From assembly GCF_042665255.1 (NCBI RefSeq), contig NZ_JBHTCD010000026.1: a DNA stretch of 64,000 nt. One strand, written 5' to 3'. Shown piece by piece: positions 50,406-58,706 of the stretch (positions are counted from its first letter, which is position 1; each line of letters begins with the position of its first letter). Below the pieces are notes generated by a model. It searched no databases and was not told the origin of the DNA. It was given only the letters and a program-made list of their open reading frames with translations. The translations under genes were made by a program, and so were the position numbers. The DNA comes from Insolitispirillum peregrinum (GTDB lineage Bacteria > Pseudomonadota > Alphaproteobacteria > Rhodospirillales > Rhodospirillaceae).

Positions 50406-51623
50406 ATGCGCCGCCCCTCCCCCCGCTCGCTGGCCGTCGCGGCCCTGCTGACCGTTCTGTCAGCCTATGGTCCGATTTCGACCGATGTCTACCTGCCATC
50501 CCTGCCCGACATGATGCGCGTCTTCAATGCCTCGGTCAGCGAGGTCCAGATGACCCTGTCGGTGTTCATCACCGGTCTGGCCGTCGGCATGCTGGTCCAT
50601 GGCCCGCTGTCTGATCGTTATGGGCGGCGCAGCGTGTTGCTGATCGGGGGGGTGATTTACTGCCTTGGCTCGCTGGCCTGTCTGTTCGCCCCATCCATTG
50701 GCTGGTTGATCGCCGGGCGTTTTGTGCAGGCCATTGGTGCCTGTGCCGGTCCGGTGGTGGCCCGCGCCGTGGTGCGGGATGTTTATGACCGGCAGGACGC
50801 CGCCCGCCTGATGTCCTATATGGCCTCGGCAGTCGCGCTGGCCCCGGCCATCGGCCCCCTGATTGGGGGCTGGCTGCACAGCGCCTTTGGCTGGCAGGCC
50901 AATTTCATGGCGATGGTGATATTCGGGGTGGTCGTCCTGCTCGCCAGCGCGCTGTTGCTGGAAGAAACCAACCAGCAGCGCAGCCCGCAGAGCATCCATC
51001 CCGGTCGCCAGTTGCTGTCCTATGGCCGCCTGCTGCGCTCACCGCTGTTCCTCGGTTACGGGCTGGTGATCGGCTTTACCTTCTCGGGCCTGTTCAGCTT
51101 TGTGTCCGGCGCAGCCTTTGTGGTCATCAGCCTGCTGGGGGTCAGCGAACACCACTTTGGTCTGGTCTTTGCCTGCGTGATTGCCGGGTTCATGAGCGGA
51201 GCCTTCACCTCTGGCCGCCTGTCGCACCGATTGGGCTTGAAACGCACCATTGCCATCGGCTGCCTCGGGCTGGTGCTGTTCGGGGCCTGTGGTGCCCTGC
51301 TCGCCGCGATTGACGCCACCCATGCTCCCGGCCTGTGGGGGCTGGCATCGGTGGTTGCGCCCACCGCTGGCTATTTCTTCTGCTCGGCACTGGTGCTGCC
51401 CAACTCGACGGCCAGCGCCATGGTGCCCTATGGAGCGGTAGCGGGCGCGGCCAGTGCCCTGCTGGGCTTCGTTCAGATGGCCATTGGAGCCATCGCCGGG
51501 GTGATCGTCGGCCTGCTGTTCAGTACCAGTGCCCTGCCACTGATGGCCCAGATTGCCGTCTGTGGCACGCTGGCCCTTGTGGCGTTCTTCGGGCTGGTTC
51601 ACCGCCACGAAAAGGCCGTCTAG
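50406..51623 (+). CDS. Bcr/CflA family multidrug efflux MFS transporter
   Basis: 405 residues, 12 TM helices. LLTVLSAYGPISTDVYLPSL with the acidic residue in TM1, VQMTLSVFITGLAVGMLVHG, the inter-TM2-3 motif PLSDRYGRRSVLLIGG, and the motif C-like ALAPAIGPLIGGWL identify the Bcr/CflA drug/H+ antiporter group. The substrate is unknown. The ATG start is supported by the family. It is monocistronic; downstream is a repeat region. Confidence 0.93.
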   Translation: MRRPSPRSLAVAALLTVLSAYGPISTDVYLPSLPDMMRVFNASVSEVQMTLSVFITGLAVGMLVHGPLSDRYGRRSVLLIGGVIYCLGSLACLFAPSIGWLIAGRFVQAIGACAGPVVARAVVRDVYDRQDAARLMSYMASAVALAPAIGPLIGGWLHSAFGWQANFMAMVIFGVVVLLASALLLEETNQQRSPQSIHPGRQLLSYGRLLRSPLFLGYGLVIGFTFSGLFSFVSGAAFVVISLLGVSEHHFGLVFACVIAGFMSGAFTSGRLSHRLGLKRTIAIGCLGLVLFGACGALLAAIDATHAPGLWGLASVVAPTAGYFFCSALVLPNSTASAMVPYGAVAGAASALLGFVQMAIGAIAGVIVGLLFSTSALPLMAQIAVCGTLALVAFFGLVHRHEKAV

Positions 51624-51627
51624 GCCA

Positions 51628-51796
51628 GCGTGCGTTAAACCGGACGCCACGGTACACGACAGTTGGTGGAGAATGGCGGACTGCCGTCCGCACCTGCCCG
51701 GGGGACAAGGCCCCGGCGAGGTGTGGAGCAGCGCTCCACGTCCTTGTTTTCTTACTGTCGTGCACGATGACCTGACGCGGGCACGCTGGTTTAACC
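51628..51796. repeat. compound repeat with CACGACAGT ends
   Basis: The inner unit 51655-51762 has inverted ends (CACGACAGT ... ACTGTCGTG) and internal hairpins GGCGGACTGCCGTCCGC and GTGGAGCAGCGCTCCAC. It is flanked by GTTAAACC (51634-51641) and GGTTTAAC (51789-51796). Related sequences are at 5552-5630 and 18247-18290. This fills the ~315-base gap between the Bcr/CflA gene and the next gene; nothing else is seen there. Confidence 0.75.
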
Positions 51797-51938
51797 TTTT
51801 GTAAGACCGCAGTGATTTTGCGCTCACAGCTTTAACCCCGTCACCCCTTGCACACATGAAAACGCCGTGGACAGCAAGCCATCCACGGCGTTCAGCACAC
51901 GACATGATGTCGACTCATTGCGGGCCAATCACCCCATC

Positions 51939-52169
51939 TCAGTGATGGACGCGCGTCAGCCGTGCCTGTACGGCACGGATTTCAGCACACAGATTGTCCT
52001 TGGCAACGCCGTCGCTGACCATCAGCGAGCGGATCATCGGGTCTGCGAGCAATTCGCTCAGCGAAGGCTCTTCGTTGTCGGCATAACGGGCAATCGTCGC
52101 GGCTTTGGCCTGCAGGGCCGCCTGCGCGCGTTCCAGGGTACTGATCGACGTGTAACTGGCTTGGCTCAT
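51939..52169 (-). CDS. small hypothetical protein
   Basis: 76 residues from an ATG preceded by GAGGACCAGG. Not recognised. Helical and soluble: SQASYTSISTLERAQAALQA, KAATIARYADNEEPSLSELL, ADPMIRSLMVSDGVAKDNLC, ending RAVQARLTRVHH. The pattern resembles small alphaproteobacterial proteins of unknown function. The good ribosome-binding site and regular composition support a real gene. Confidence 0.65.
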   Translation of the reverse strand: MSQASYTSISTLERAQAALQAKAATIARYADNEEPSLSELLADPMIRSLMVSDGVAKDNLCAEIRAVQARLTRVHH

Positions 52170-52371
52170 GACCTGGTCCTCTCGTGGCAGTGAAAGGTCT
52201 GGATACAACACGAACTCTGTGAGCCACCTCGGTACGGTTTTAACGCCGTACCCTCCCCTGTCGTCTCGCCTTTACCTAGGCATTAAGGATGAGAAAGACA
52301 AGGGGCAGGCCCGCACAAATTTCAATGCTGTTCTATCCAGCCGCCCCGCCCTTGTCGGTGAGGGCCGTCAC

Positions 52372-53190
52372 TCAGCCACCATTTTGCGGCATCATTTGCG
52401 GAGCCAGCGACACCACGTCGCCGATCACCACAATCGCGGGCGGCTCCAGCCCGGCCTCGGCGATCGCCTGATGCAATGTCCCCAGCGTCGCCTGCACCAC
52501 CCGCTGACGTGGGGTGGTTGCCTCGGCAATCGCGGCAGCGGGGGTATCGGCGCTGCGCCCTGCGGCCACCAGATTACTGGTAATTTGCGGTAAATGCTTG
52601 ATTGCCATGTAGAAAACCACCACCGGCGACGCCGCCAGCGCCGCCCAGTTCAGCGTGCAGGGCACCGTCCCGTCAGCCGAATGGCCGGTGGCAAAGGTCA
52701 CCGCCGTATTGACATCCCGCGCCGTTGCCGGAATACCGGCATAGGCCAGTCCGCCAATCCCGGCGGTGATCCCCGGCACCACCCGAAAGGGGATTCCCGC
52801 CTGCGTCAGATCAACAGCTTCCTCCGCGCCGCGGCCAAACACGAACGGATCGCCCCCTTTCAGGCGCAGAACCCGCTTGCCCTGCCGGGCAAAATCAATC
52901 AGCGATTCGGTGATCGCCCGTTGCTGGGCGCTGGGCTTGCCGCCCCGCTTGCCGGCATAGACCAGCTCTGCCCCGGCCGGAGCCAGCCCAAGGATGCGCT
53001 CATCGACCAGCGCGTCATAGACCACCACATCCGCCTGCATCAAACCGTGCGCGGCCAGCAAGGTCAGCAGCCCCGGATCGCCCGGCCCGGCCCCAACCAG
53101 CCAGACCCAACCCGGCAACAGCTGCGGCAGGTCACAGGGTGGCACCAGAGCGGGGCGCGTAACAGAAGCAGGCGGGGGAACAGCGGACAT
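52372..53190 (-). CDS. cobA: uroporphyrinogen-III C-methyltransferase (SUMT)
   Basis: 272 residues. It methylates uroporphyrinogen III twice to precorrin-2, the branch to siroheme and cobalamin. Blocks: LVGAGPGDPGLLTLLAAHGL (SAM site), VVVYDALVDERIL, GKRGGKPSAQQRAITESLI (in parts), RLKGGDPFVFGRGAEEAVDL, VPGITAGIGGLAYAGIPATA. No siroheme-synthase extension is present. The start has a weak ribosome-binding site. It is divergent from the ankyrin gene. Confidence 0.95.
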   Translation of the reverse strand: MSAVPPPASVTRPALVPPCDLPQLLPGWVWLVGAGPGDPGLLTLLAAHGLMQADVVVYDALVDERILGLAPAGAELVYAGKRGGKPSAQQRAITESLIDFARQGKRVLRLKGGDPFVFGRGAEEAVDLTQAGIPFRVVPGITAGIGGLAYAGIPATARDVNTAVTFATGHSADGTVPCTLNWAALAASPVVVFYMAIKHLPQITSNLVAAGRSADTPAAAIAEATTPRQRVVQATLGTLHQAIAEAGLEPPAIVVIGDVVSLAPQMMPQNGG

Positions 53191-53387
53191 TTCGGCGACT
53201 CGATTTTTCAGGACACTCGGCTCGATCTTGCCATGGTTCTGCCATAGGAATCGGGAATGGTACAGAGCCGAGGCTTCCGGTACTGTGGCCGGACCCTGTT
53301 TTGCCCTCGGCCCTGACCATCGCGACGTGCGGGCCCCCGTGCGTCATGGTCACACCAATGGCCCTGTCTACAGTTCATGAGGTTTGC

Positions 53388-53981
53388 ATGTCGTCCGTCG
53401 CCCTTCGCCCGTCCCGCACTCCGTCCTCCCTCGCCCTGTCCCTGCTGGTGGTGGGCCTGACCTTCGTTGCTCCGGCCGCACAGGCGGATATCGACCTGCC
53501 GCTGGAAAGCCCGATCGTCCAGACCATGATGTCCAACGACATGGCCAAGTTTGACCGCGCCCTGCGCACCGGCACCTCGCCGAACAGCGCCGACACCAAG
53601 GGCGAGCCCCTGCTGGTGCTGGCCGCCCGCAGCAACATGCCGCAGGCCGTCGACATCCTGTTGCAGCAAAGCGCCCGCGTTGATCAGGCTGACCCGAACG
53701 GGAACACTGCCCTGATGTGGGCGGCAGATCAGGGGCATGTGGAAATCATCCGCAAACTGCTGGCCGCCGGGGCGCAAGTGGATCGTCAAAACCGTCAGGG
53801 CGTCACCGCCCTGATGCGGGCGGCGGAGAAGAACAACGGCGCGGCGGTCGATGCCCTGCTGAAAGCCAAAGCCGACGTCTCGCTGACCGATCACACCGGG
53901 CGCGGTGCGCTGTCGTGGGCCAGGGAAAGCCGGTCGACGACCGTGGTTCGCCAACTGGAAGCCGCTGGCGCCACCGAATAG
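53388..53981 (+). CDS. exported ankyrin-repeat protein
   Basis: 197 residues from the ATG at 53388 (ATGAGG upstream). A signal peptide (SLALSLLVVGLTFVAPAAQA) then about four ankyrin repeats: KGEPLLVLAARSNMPQAVDI, NGNTALMWAADQGHVEIIRK, QGVTALMRAAEKNNGAAVDA, TGRGALSWARESRSTTVVRQ. Ankyrin proteins mediate protein binding; the partner is unknown. A GC-rich hairpin (53998-54029) follows and may terminate transcription. Confidence 0.88.
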   Translation: MSSVALRPSRTPSSLALSLLVVGLTFVAPAAQADIDLPLESPIVQTMMSNDMAKFDRALRTGTSPNSADTKGEPLLVLAARSNMPQAVDILLQQSARVDQADPNGNTALMWAADQGHVEIIRKLLAAGAQVDRQNRQGVTALMRAAEKNNGAAVDALLKAKADVSLTDHTGRGALSWARESRSTTVVRQLEAAGATE

Positions 53982-53997
53982 CCCGGCCTGGACTCAT

Positions 53998-54029
53998 CCC
54001 CCTGCCGAACGGCGCGTTCCGGCAGGGGG
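53998..54029 (+). terminator. hairpin terminator after ankyrin gene
   Basis: CCCCCTGCCGAAC and GTTCCGGCAGGGGG form a strong stem with a short loop, 17 bases after the stop. There is no T-run, so the terminator call is moderate. Confidence 0.5.
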
Positions 54030-54048
54030 AGGGTAGCGCACGATGACT

Positions 54049-54153
54049 AGAGCATTTTCCGTTCCCTCTGGATCACTTCAAATGCTCTAATCTCTTGTAT
54101 TTTCAGCAAATACGTCGTCGCAGATGGCGCCATCTGCTCGGGATTTGCTCTAG
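54049..54153. repeat. TAGAGCA-ended repeat element next to LuxR gene
   Basis: Outer ends TAGAGCATTTTCC and GGATTTGCTCTA are inverted, with an inner CAAATGCTCTAA and the palindrome AGATGGCGCCATCT (54123-54136). The right end supplies the TAG stop of the adjacent LuxR-type gene. It resembles the ends of the 20181-20332 element. Confidence 0.75.
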
Positions 54154-55355
54154 CGGAAAGCCCCCGCTGCCACCAACGCCAGCCGGACCAGTTCAGACTG
54201 TCGGCTGGTGCCGGTTTTGCGGAACAGATGGGCGAGCTGTGTGCGGACTGTGGTCACCGACACCCCCCGCTCGCTGGCATAATCCTCGAGTCGCTTGTCC
54301 TGCATCAGGGCCTGCAACAACGCCGCCTCGGCCGGGGTCAGGGTAAACAACCCGCGCAGAATCCGGGCATCGACCGGATCAAGCCCCTGATCAACCGACA
54401 CATGCACAGCCACCAGCGGCTTCCGCCCGCTCAGGTCAGGGCCACGCTGCTCCATCGAATGCATGGTCAGCCGCAAAGGGGGGCGCCCCCCCGGACGCAC
54501 CACCACCATCGCCTGGGCCTCGGCCCGTCCGTTCAGCGATGCCTGCGCCGTTACGACCAGCATTTCAGCAAAACGGCTGTGCGACCGGGGCGCAGGAACC
54601 AGCACCCGATCCAGCCCCAACCGCCCGTCATCGCCCACCTGCAAACCGACCGCCTCGTCAAGCAGCGTACGGGCCGAGGTATTGGCAAACACCAGATAGC
54701 CGCTGCCTTCCAGCACCAGCAACGGCAGGGACAGGGCATCCAGCAGACCAGTTGTCAGTGCCTGCTGGTTTTCAAGCCCGGCCAGACGCAGCAACAACCG
54801 CCTCGCCTGTTGCAGGGCTGGAAGCAGGGCTTGCAGGGTCAGGCAGTCAGCATCATCAAAGGCAGGTCGAGCCTCTCCCCGGAACAGGGCCAGCAATGCC
54901 CCGTCTCCGATGGGCACGGCAACACCGGCACCGGCCACTGGCCCCAGTACGGACTGCCAGGGTTCCATCTGCGCTGGCGTCAAGGTCTGGGTACGATCCG
55001 GCATTGCCGTCAGTACCCCGCTGTCACCGAAAGCAAAATCCTGCTCCAGCCGAACCGGGGCATCCCCCAGATCTTCCCGACTGGCCATCACATTGACTGC
55101 CAGCCGTGGCAGCCGTTCGTCCTGTGCCAGAAAAACCCCCGCATCCGCCTGCACGGCATCGGTGATCGCCTGCACGGTCATGCGCAACCGTTCGGGCGAC
55201 AAGGACGCCTCGTACACCCGGTCAATCAGGTCCGCGAAAGACTCCCTGATGGCTTTCTCATCCCTAGGTTCAACCACGCACTCTGTACCCCATTCCTCTG
55301 CAACACACGTTATGACCCGTGCCTTCCCGTGTGCAGGCGCCCATTCCAACATCAT
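54150..55355 (-). CDS. LuxR-family transcriptional regulator with N-terminal sensor region
   Basis: Up to 401 residues. The C-terminal ~65 residues are a LuxR HTH (FTLTPAEAALLQALMQDKRL, YASERGVSVTTVRTQLAHLF, RKTGTSRQSELVRLAL). The middle has PAS-like segments (LPLLVLEGSGYLVFANTSAR) and the N-terminal third looks GAF-like (SFADLIDRVYEASLSPERL; MVVVRPGGRPPLRL). This layout is common in alphaproteobacterial stand-alone regulators. The start is uncertain: the ATG at 55355 has no clear ribosome-binding site and a GTG near 55277 is an alternative. The TAG stop lies in a repeat element end. Ligand unknown. Confidence 0.85.
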   Translation of the reverse strand: MMLEWAPAHGKARVITCVAEEWGTECVVEPRDEKAIRESFADLIDRVYEASLSPERLRMTVQAITDAVQADAGVFLAQDERLPRLAVNVMASREDLGDAPVRLEQDFAFGDSGVLTAMPDRTQTLTPAQMEPWQSVLGPVAGAGVAVPIGDGALLALFRGEARPAFDDADCLTLQALLPALQQARRLLLRLAGLENQQALTTGLLDALSLPLLVLEGSGYLVFANTSARTLLDEAVGLQVGDDGRLGLDRVLVPAPRSHSRFAEMLVVTAQASLNGRAEAQAMVVVRPGGRPPLRLTMHSMEQRGPDLSGRKPLVAVHVSVDQGLDPVDARILRGLFTLTPAEAALLQALMQDKRLEDYASERGVSVTTVRTQLAHLFRKTGTSRQSELVRLALVAAGAFR

Positions 55356-55460
55356 TCATTCAAATGATAAACCCTTGGGAACGTTCCACTTTTCCTACAC
55401 GAACCGAGAAACTGCCGTGCCTGTGGGGTTCAGACAACGGAAAATTGGTATAACCCGTCA

Positions 55461-55492
55461 CCATACTCTCCTTCGAACAAGGGAGAGTATGG
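55461..55492. other. 11-bp perfect hairpin upstream of LuxR-type gene
   Basis: CCATACTCTCC, loop TTCGAACAA, then GGGAGAGTATGG. It lies in the ~277-base AT-richer space between the LuxR gene start and the Sel1 gene; it could be a protein-binding site or a leader structure. No gene is seen in this space. Confidence 0.5.
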
Positions 55493-55632
55493 AAACAGTC
55501 TGTTGTTTTTATTGATTTTCATTATAGCTGATACCCCCCCTTTTTGGGTGGGTTCCTTCACGGCAAAACAGCGCCTCTTCCTTGGGTCGTACACCCAAAG
55601 ACCACCGATTATGACCGTCTGTCAGTGTGATG

Positions 55633-56229
55633 TCAGTTAAACGGATTCATGACCGTGCGGCGCTGCTCGCTGCTCATGGCGCGATAGATTGCCTTGGCAT
55701 TGTCCCGGGCCGACGCCACACCCAGCTGATCGGCCCGACTGTAAAGGTCAAAGGCCTCGGCCAGATCCCGCTGCACACCGACTCCGTTGGCGCTCATCCA
55801 CGCCAGCAGCTCGACCGCTTGCCCGTCGGCGTTTTCCGCCCGTCGCCGCACCGCATCCACCGCAAACGGCCCCGGTGCTCCGCCCGCCACTTCCTTGACC
55901 ACGTCGGTCCAGGCCATTTCGCTGGTGAGCGGATCTTCGATCACACCGGCCCGCCCGGACCTGCGCAGGGCCGCTTCTTCTTCCGGGGTCAGGGGCTTGC
56001 GTTCGGGGTAGGGCACCAATCCGCGATTGACTACATAGGCAGGCAGGGTGCCGTCATTTTCGCTGCGCACGGTCCCGCGAAAAATTTCGTCCAGCGTCCG
56101 CCCAAAGGCCCACGCCGCCTGCGGAGGAGCCAGCAATGCACCAGCAACCGTCACCGCCAAACAGGATTTGGCCGCCACGGAGAGGAGCATGGAGTGAAGC
56201 GGCAGACGAGGCATCGGGATTCCCGGCAA
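55633..56229 (-). CDS. exported Sel1-like repeat protein
   Basis: 198 residues with a signal peptide (SCLAVTVAGALLAPPQAAWA). The N-terminal part (FGRTLDEIFRGTVRSENDGT) has no known domain. One Sel1-type repeat is seen: GQAVELLAWMSANGVGVQRD, LAEAFDLYSRADQLGVASAR, DNAKAIYRAM. Sel1 proteins usually act as adaptors. Role unknown. It is divergent from the hprK operon. Confidence 0.75.
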   Translation of the reverse strand: MPGIPMPRLPLHSMLLSVAAKSCLAVTVAGALLAPPQAAWAFGRTLDEIFRGTVRSENDGTLPAYVVNRGLVPYPERKPLTPEEEAALRRSGRAGVIEDPLTSEMAWTDVVKEVAGGAPGPFAVDAVRRRAENADGQAVELLAWMSANGVGVQRDLAEAFDLYSRADQLGVASARDNAKAIYRAMSSEQRRTVMNPFN

Positions 56230-56456
56230 ATTTTACCTACCTTCAAGCAGCATGACTCGGCGAGGTTACCAAAGAGTGAACAAGAGGAATTCCCTTTGGG
56301 TGCACCGCGGCAAAACCGCAGCACCGTACCCGGGAATGGCACGATAAAGCGTTGACGTCAACCCGCAGACGCGCCACGCTTTGACAATCACAGAGCGACC
56401 TTGATCGAAAAAACGCTCGTTTCCATGCCTGTTTACAGCTGTTCGGACCTGCCATC

Positions 56457-56891
56457 ATGCCGCCCCTGATCCATGCCTCCTGCGTTGCCCTGGGTGATGA
56501 CGGCGTCTTGCTGCGCGGCCCGTCCGGCAGTGGAAAATCAGACCTTGCCTTCCGCCTGATTGATCAGGGGGCGATGCTGGTCGGGGATGACTACTGCCAG
56601 TATCAGGGCCGTGACGGCGTGCTGCATGCAAGCCCGCAACCAACGATTCCCGGTCTGCTGGAAGTCCGCGGGCTGGGGATCATCCGCCTGCCCTGGCGTC
56701 CGGAAATCCCCGTCCGCCTGATCGTTGACCTGACCCCCGACCCGCAGCCGGAACGGATGCCTGCGCCGGAACAGGATCAAATCTGCGGTATTTCCCTCCC
56801 CGTTGTCCGCCTGAATCCCTTTCAGGCCTCCGCCGTGGCAAAGGTTCGGCTTGCTGTCTTGCTGGCAACAGGCATTATAGGAAGACTGTGA
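56457..56891 (+). CDS. hprK: HPr kinase/phosphorylase, short alphaproteobacterial form
   Basis: 144 residues, comprising only the kinase domain that is normally C-terminal. Walker A GPSGSGKSDLAFRLID, then MLVGDDYCQYQG and LEVRGLGIIRLPW (the HprK signature) are intact; the N-terminal domain of Firmicutes HprK is absent, as usual in alphaproteobacteria. It phosphorylates HPr on a serine (likely Ser67 in ptsH here), tuning the regulatory PTS. The stop overlaps the rapZ start (GTGA). Confidence 0.93.
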   Translation: MPPLIHASCVALGDDGVLLRGPSGSGKSDLAFRLIDQGAMLVGDDYCQYQGRDGVLHASPQPTIPGLLEVRGLGIIRLPWRPEIPVRLIVDLTPDPQPERMPAPEQDQICGISLPVVRLNPFQASAVAKVRLAVLLATGIIGRL

Positions 56892-57847
56892 CCAGTCAGG
56901 AGACCCGGGTGCCGTTCCCCCTGCCACCCCAGCAACCAGCATCAACCACGGCTCCGGCGTCCGGGCGCGTGGTGATCGTGACGGGCATGTCCGGCGCGGG
57001 CAAGACCTCGGCCCTGAAGATTTTTGAAGACCTGGGGTATGAGGCGGTCGACAACCTGCCACTGCGCCTGCTGGGCGGCCTGTTGCAAGACCCGGCCCAG
57101 CCCGCAGCCCGCCCGCTGGCCATCGGGATTGATATCCGCACCCGCGATTTCGATGTGGCATCGCTGCAGGCCCGTCTGCGCGACCTGCAGCAAACCGACC
57201 ATCTGACGGTCCAGCTTCTGTTTCTGGATGCGGATGACGAAATCCTGCGCAACCGCTTTACCGAAACCCGCCGCCGTCATCCGGCGGGCGAAGATTTGCC
57301 GGTCAGCGACGGAATCACCGTCGAACGCTCCCTGCTGCGCGACCTGCGCAGCCATGCCGATGTCCTGATCGACACCAGCCTGCTCAGTCCCCAGCAATTC
57401 CGCGACCAGATCACCCATCTGTTCACCACCACCCAATCCCCGGGGATGAGCCTGTTCGTCCTGTCCTTTGGCTTTCGCAATGGCCTGCCACGCGGGGCAG
57501 ACATGGTATTTGACGTGCGCTTTCTGCGGAACCCGCACTATGATCCATCCTTGCGCCCGCTGACCGGCCAGAATCCGCTGGTCAGCGACTATGTGATGGC
57601 CGATCCCGCTTTTTCCGGCTTCTTTACCCATTTGACAGACTTGCTTGCCCCCCTGCTGCCGCGTTACCAACAGGAAGGCAAAAGTTATCTCACCATCGCC
57701 ATCGGCTGCACCGGAGGACAGCATCGTTCTGTCGCCACAGCCGAACGGCTCGCTCACTGGTTGGCCGATCGCGGCCTCCATGTCTTGGTCCGTCACCGGG
57801 ATATCACACGCCCGGAGACACCTGAACGCACTGAAGGGACGACGTAA
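56888..57847 (+). CDS. rapZ: RNase adapter/nucleotide-binding protein RapZ
   Basis: 319 residues from the GTG at 56888. Walker A IVTGMSGAGKTSALKIFEDL, the LLFLDADDEILRNRFTETRR segment, and the C-terminal domain with SFGFRNGLPRGADMVFDVRF, NPHYDPSLRPLTG and AIGCTGGQHRSVATAERLA identify the YvcJ/RapZ family. In enterobacteria RapZ guides RNase E to sRNAs; in alphaproteobacteria the gene usually lies in this PTS cluster. Overlaps hprK (GTGA) and EIIA (TAATG), so all three are coupled. Confidence 0.96.
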   Translation: MTSQETRVPFPLPPQQPASTTAPASGRVVIVTGMSGAGKTSALKIFEDLGYEAVDNLPLRLLGGLLQDPAQPAARPLAIGIDIRTRDFDVASLQARLRDLQQTDHLTVQLLFLDADDEILRNRFTETRRRHPAGEDLPVSDGITVERSLLRDLRSHADVLIDTSLLSPQQFRDQITHLFTTTQSPGMSLFVLSFGFRNGLPRGADMVFDVRFLRNPHYDPSLRPLTGQNPLVSDYVMADPAFSGFFTHLTDLLAPLLPRYQQEGKSYLTIAIGCTGGQHRSVATAERLAHWLADRGLHVLVRHRDITRPETPERTEGTT

Positions 57848-58248
57848 TGATTGGCATGGTACTGGTCACCCACGGACGGCTTGCCGAAGAACTGATTGCC
57901 GCCCTGGAACATGTCGTCGGCCCGCAGGCGGCCACCATCGCCGTGTGCATCGGACCAGAGGACGACATGGAACAGCGCCGGGCCGACATTCTGGCCAGCG
58001 TGGCCCGCGTCGATGATGGTGATGGCGTGGTTCTGCTGACCGACATGTTCGGCGGAACACCGTCCAATCTGGCCATTTCGATCATGGGCAAGGCCAGGGT
58101 CGAGGTCATCGCCGGTGTCAACCTGCCGATGCTGATCAAGCTGGCCAGTGTCCGCAACGACCAGACTCTGGCCAATGCGGTGAACTCGGCGCAGGAAGCC
58201 GGGCGGAAGTACATCAACGTCGCCTCGAACCTGCTGGCCAGCAAATAA
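57847..58248 (+). CDS. PTS EIIA component, mannose/fructose-type (ManX-like)
   Basis: 133 residues. The phospho-accepting His9 is in MIGMVLVTHGRLAEELIAAL, with ADILASVARVDDGDGVVLLT and DMFGGTPSNLAISIMGKARV as EIIA-Man markers. No EIIB, EIIC or EIID genes are present, so it likely serves regulation rather than uptake, for example by contacting enzymes or kinases. Start overlaps the rapZ stop. Confidence 0.93.
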   Translation: MIGMVLVTHGRLAEELIAALEHVVGPQAATIAVCIGPEDDMEQRRADILASVARVDDGDGVVLLTDMFGGTPSNLAISIMGKARVEVIAGVNLPMLIKLASVRNDQTLANAVNSAQEAGRKYINVASNLLASK

Positions 58249-58376
58249 TCGGGATTTTTCCCCTTCCCCGCACGTCTCCCCCCTGTACTTTCATCCCTGG
58301 CATGCACATTTCTGCGACAGGCCGGATGACGACAGACTTGTGATGGGCCGCATAACGGCCCACAAAGGACACGCCC

Positions 58377-58706
58377 ATGGTTTCTTCCGCTCCCTCGCCG
58401 ACCCTCGCCCCTGCCACCCTCAATGACCTGGGGGACGGAGTCCTGCAACGGTTCGCCACCATCGCCAATTCGCGCGGCCTGCACGCGCGGGCGGCCGCCA
58501 AGTTTGTCAAGCTGGCCGATACCTTTGACGCTGCCATCACCGTCATCAACCGCGGACAGGAAGTCTCGGGCTCATCCATCATGGGCCTGATGATGCTGGC
58601 AGCCTCGCCGGGAACGACCATCGAAATGCGCGCCAGTGGCACCGATGCCCGCGCCGCGCTCGAGGCTCTGGGCCAGCTGGTGGACGACAAGTTCTATGAA
58701 GACTGA
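58377..58706 (+). CDS. ptsH: phosphocarrier protein HPr
   Basis: 109 residues. The phospho-histidine is His36 in IANSRGLHARAAAKFVKLAD and the HprK target is likely Ser67 in SGSSIMGLMMLAAS. The core is preceded by a ~20-residue N-terminal extension (SSAPSPTLAPATLNDLGDG) not found in classical HPr. Its stop overlaps the start of ptsI by 11 bases. Confidence 0.95.
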   Translation: MVSSAPSPTLAPATLNDLGDGVLQRFATIANSRGLHARAAAKFVKLADTFDAAITVINRGQEVSGSSIMGLMMLAASPGTTIEMRASGTDARAALEALGQLVDDKFYED

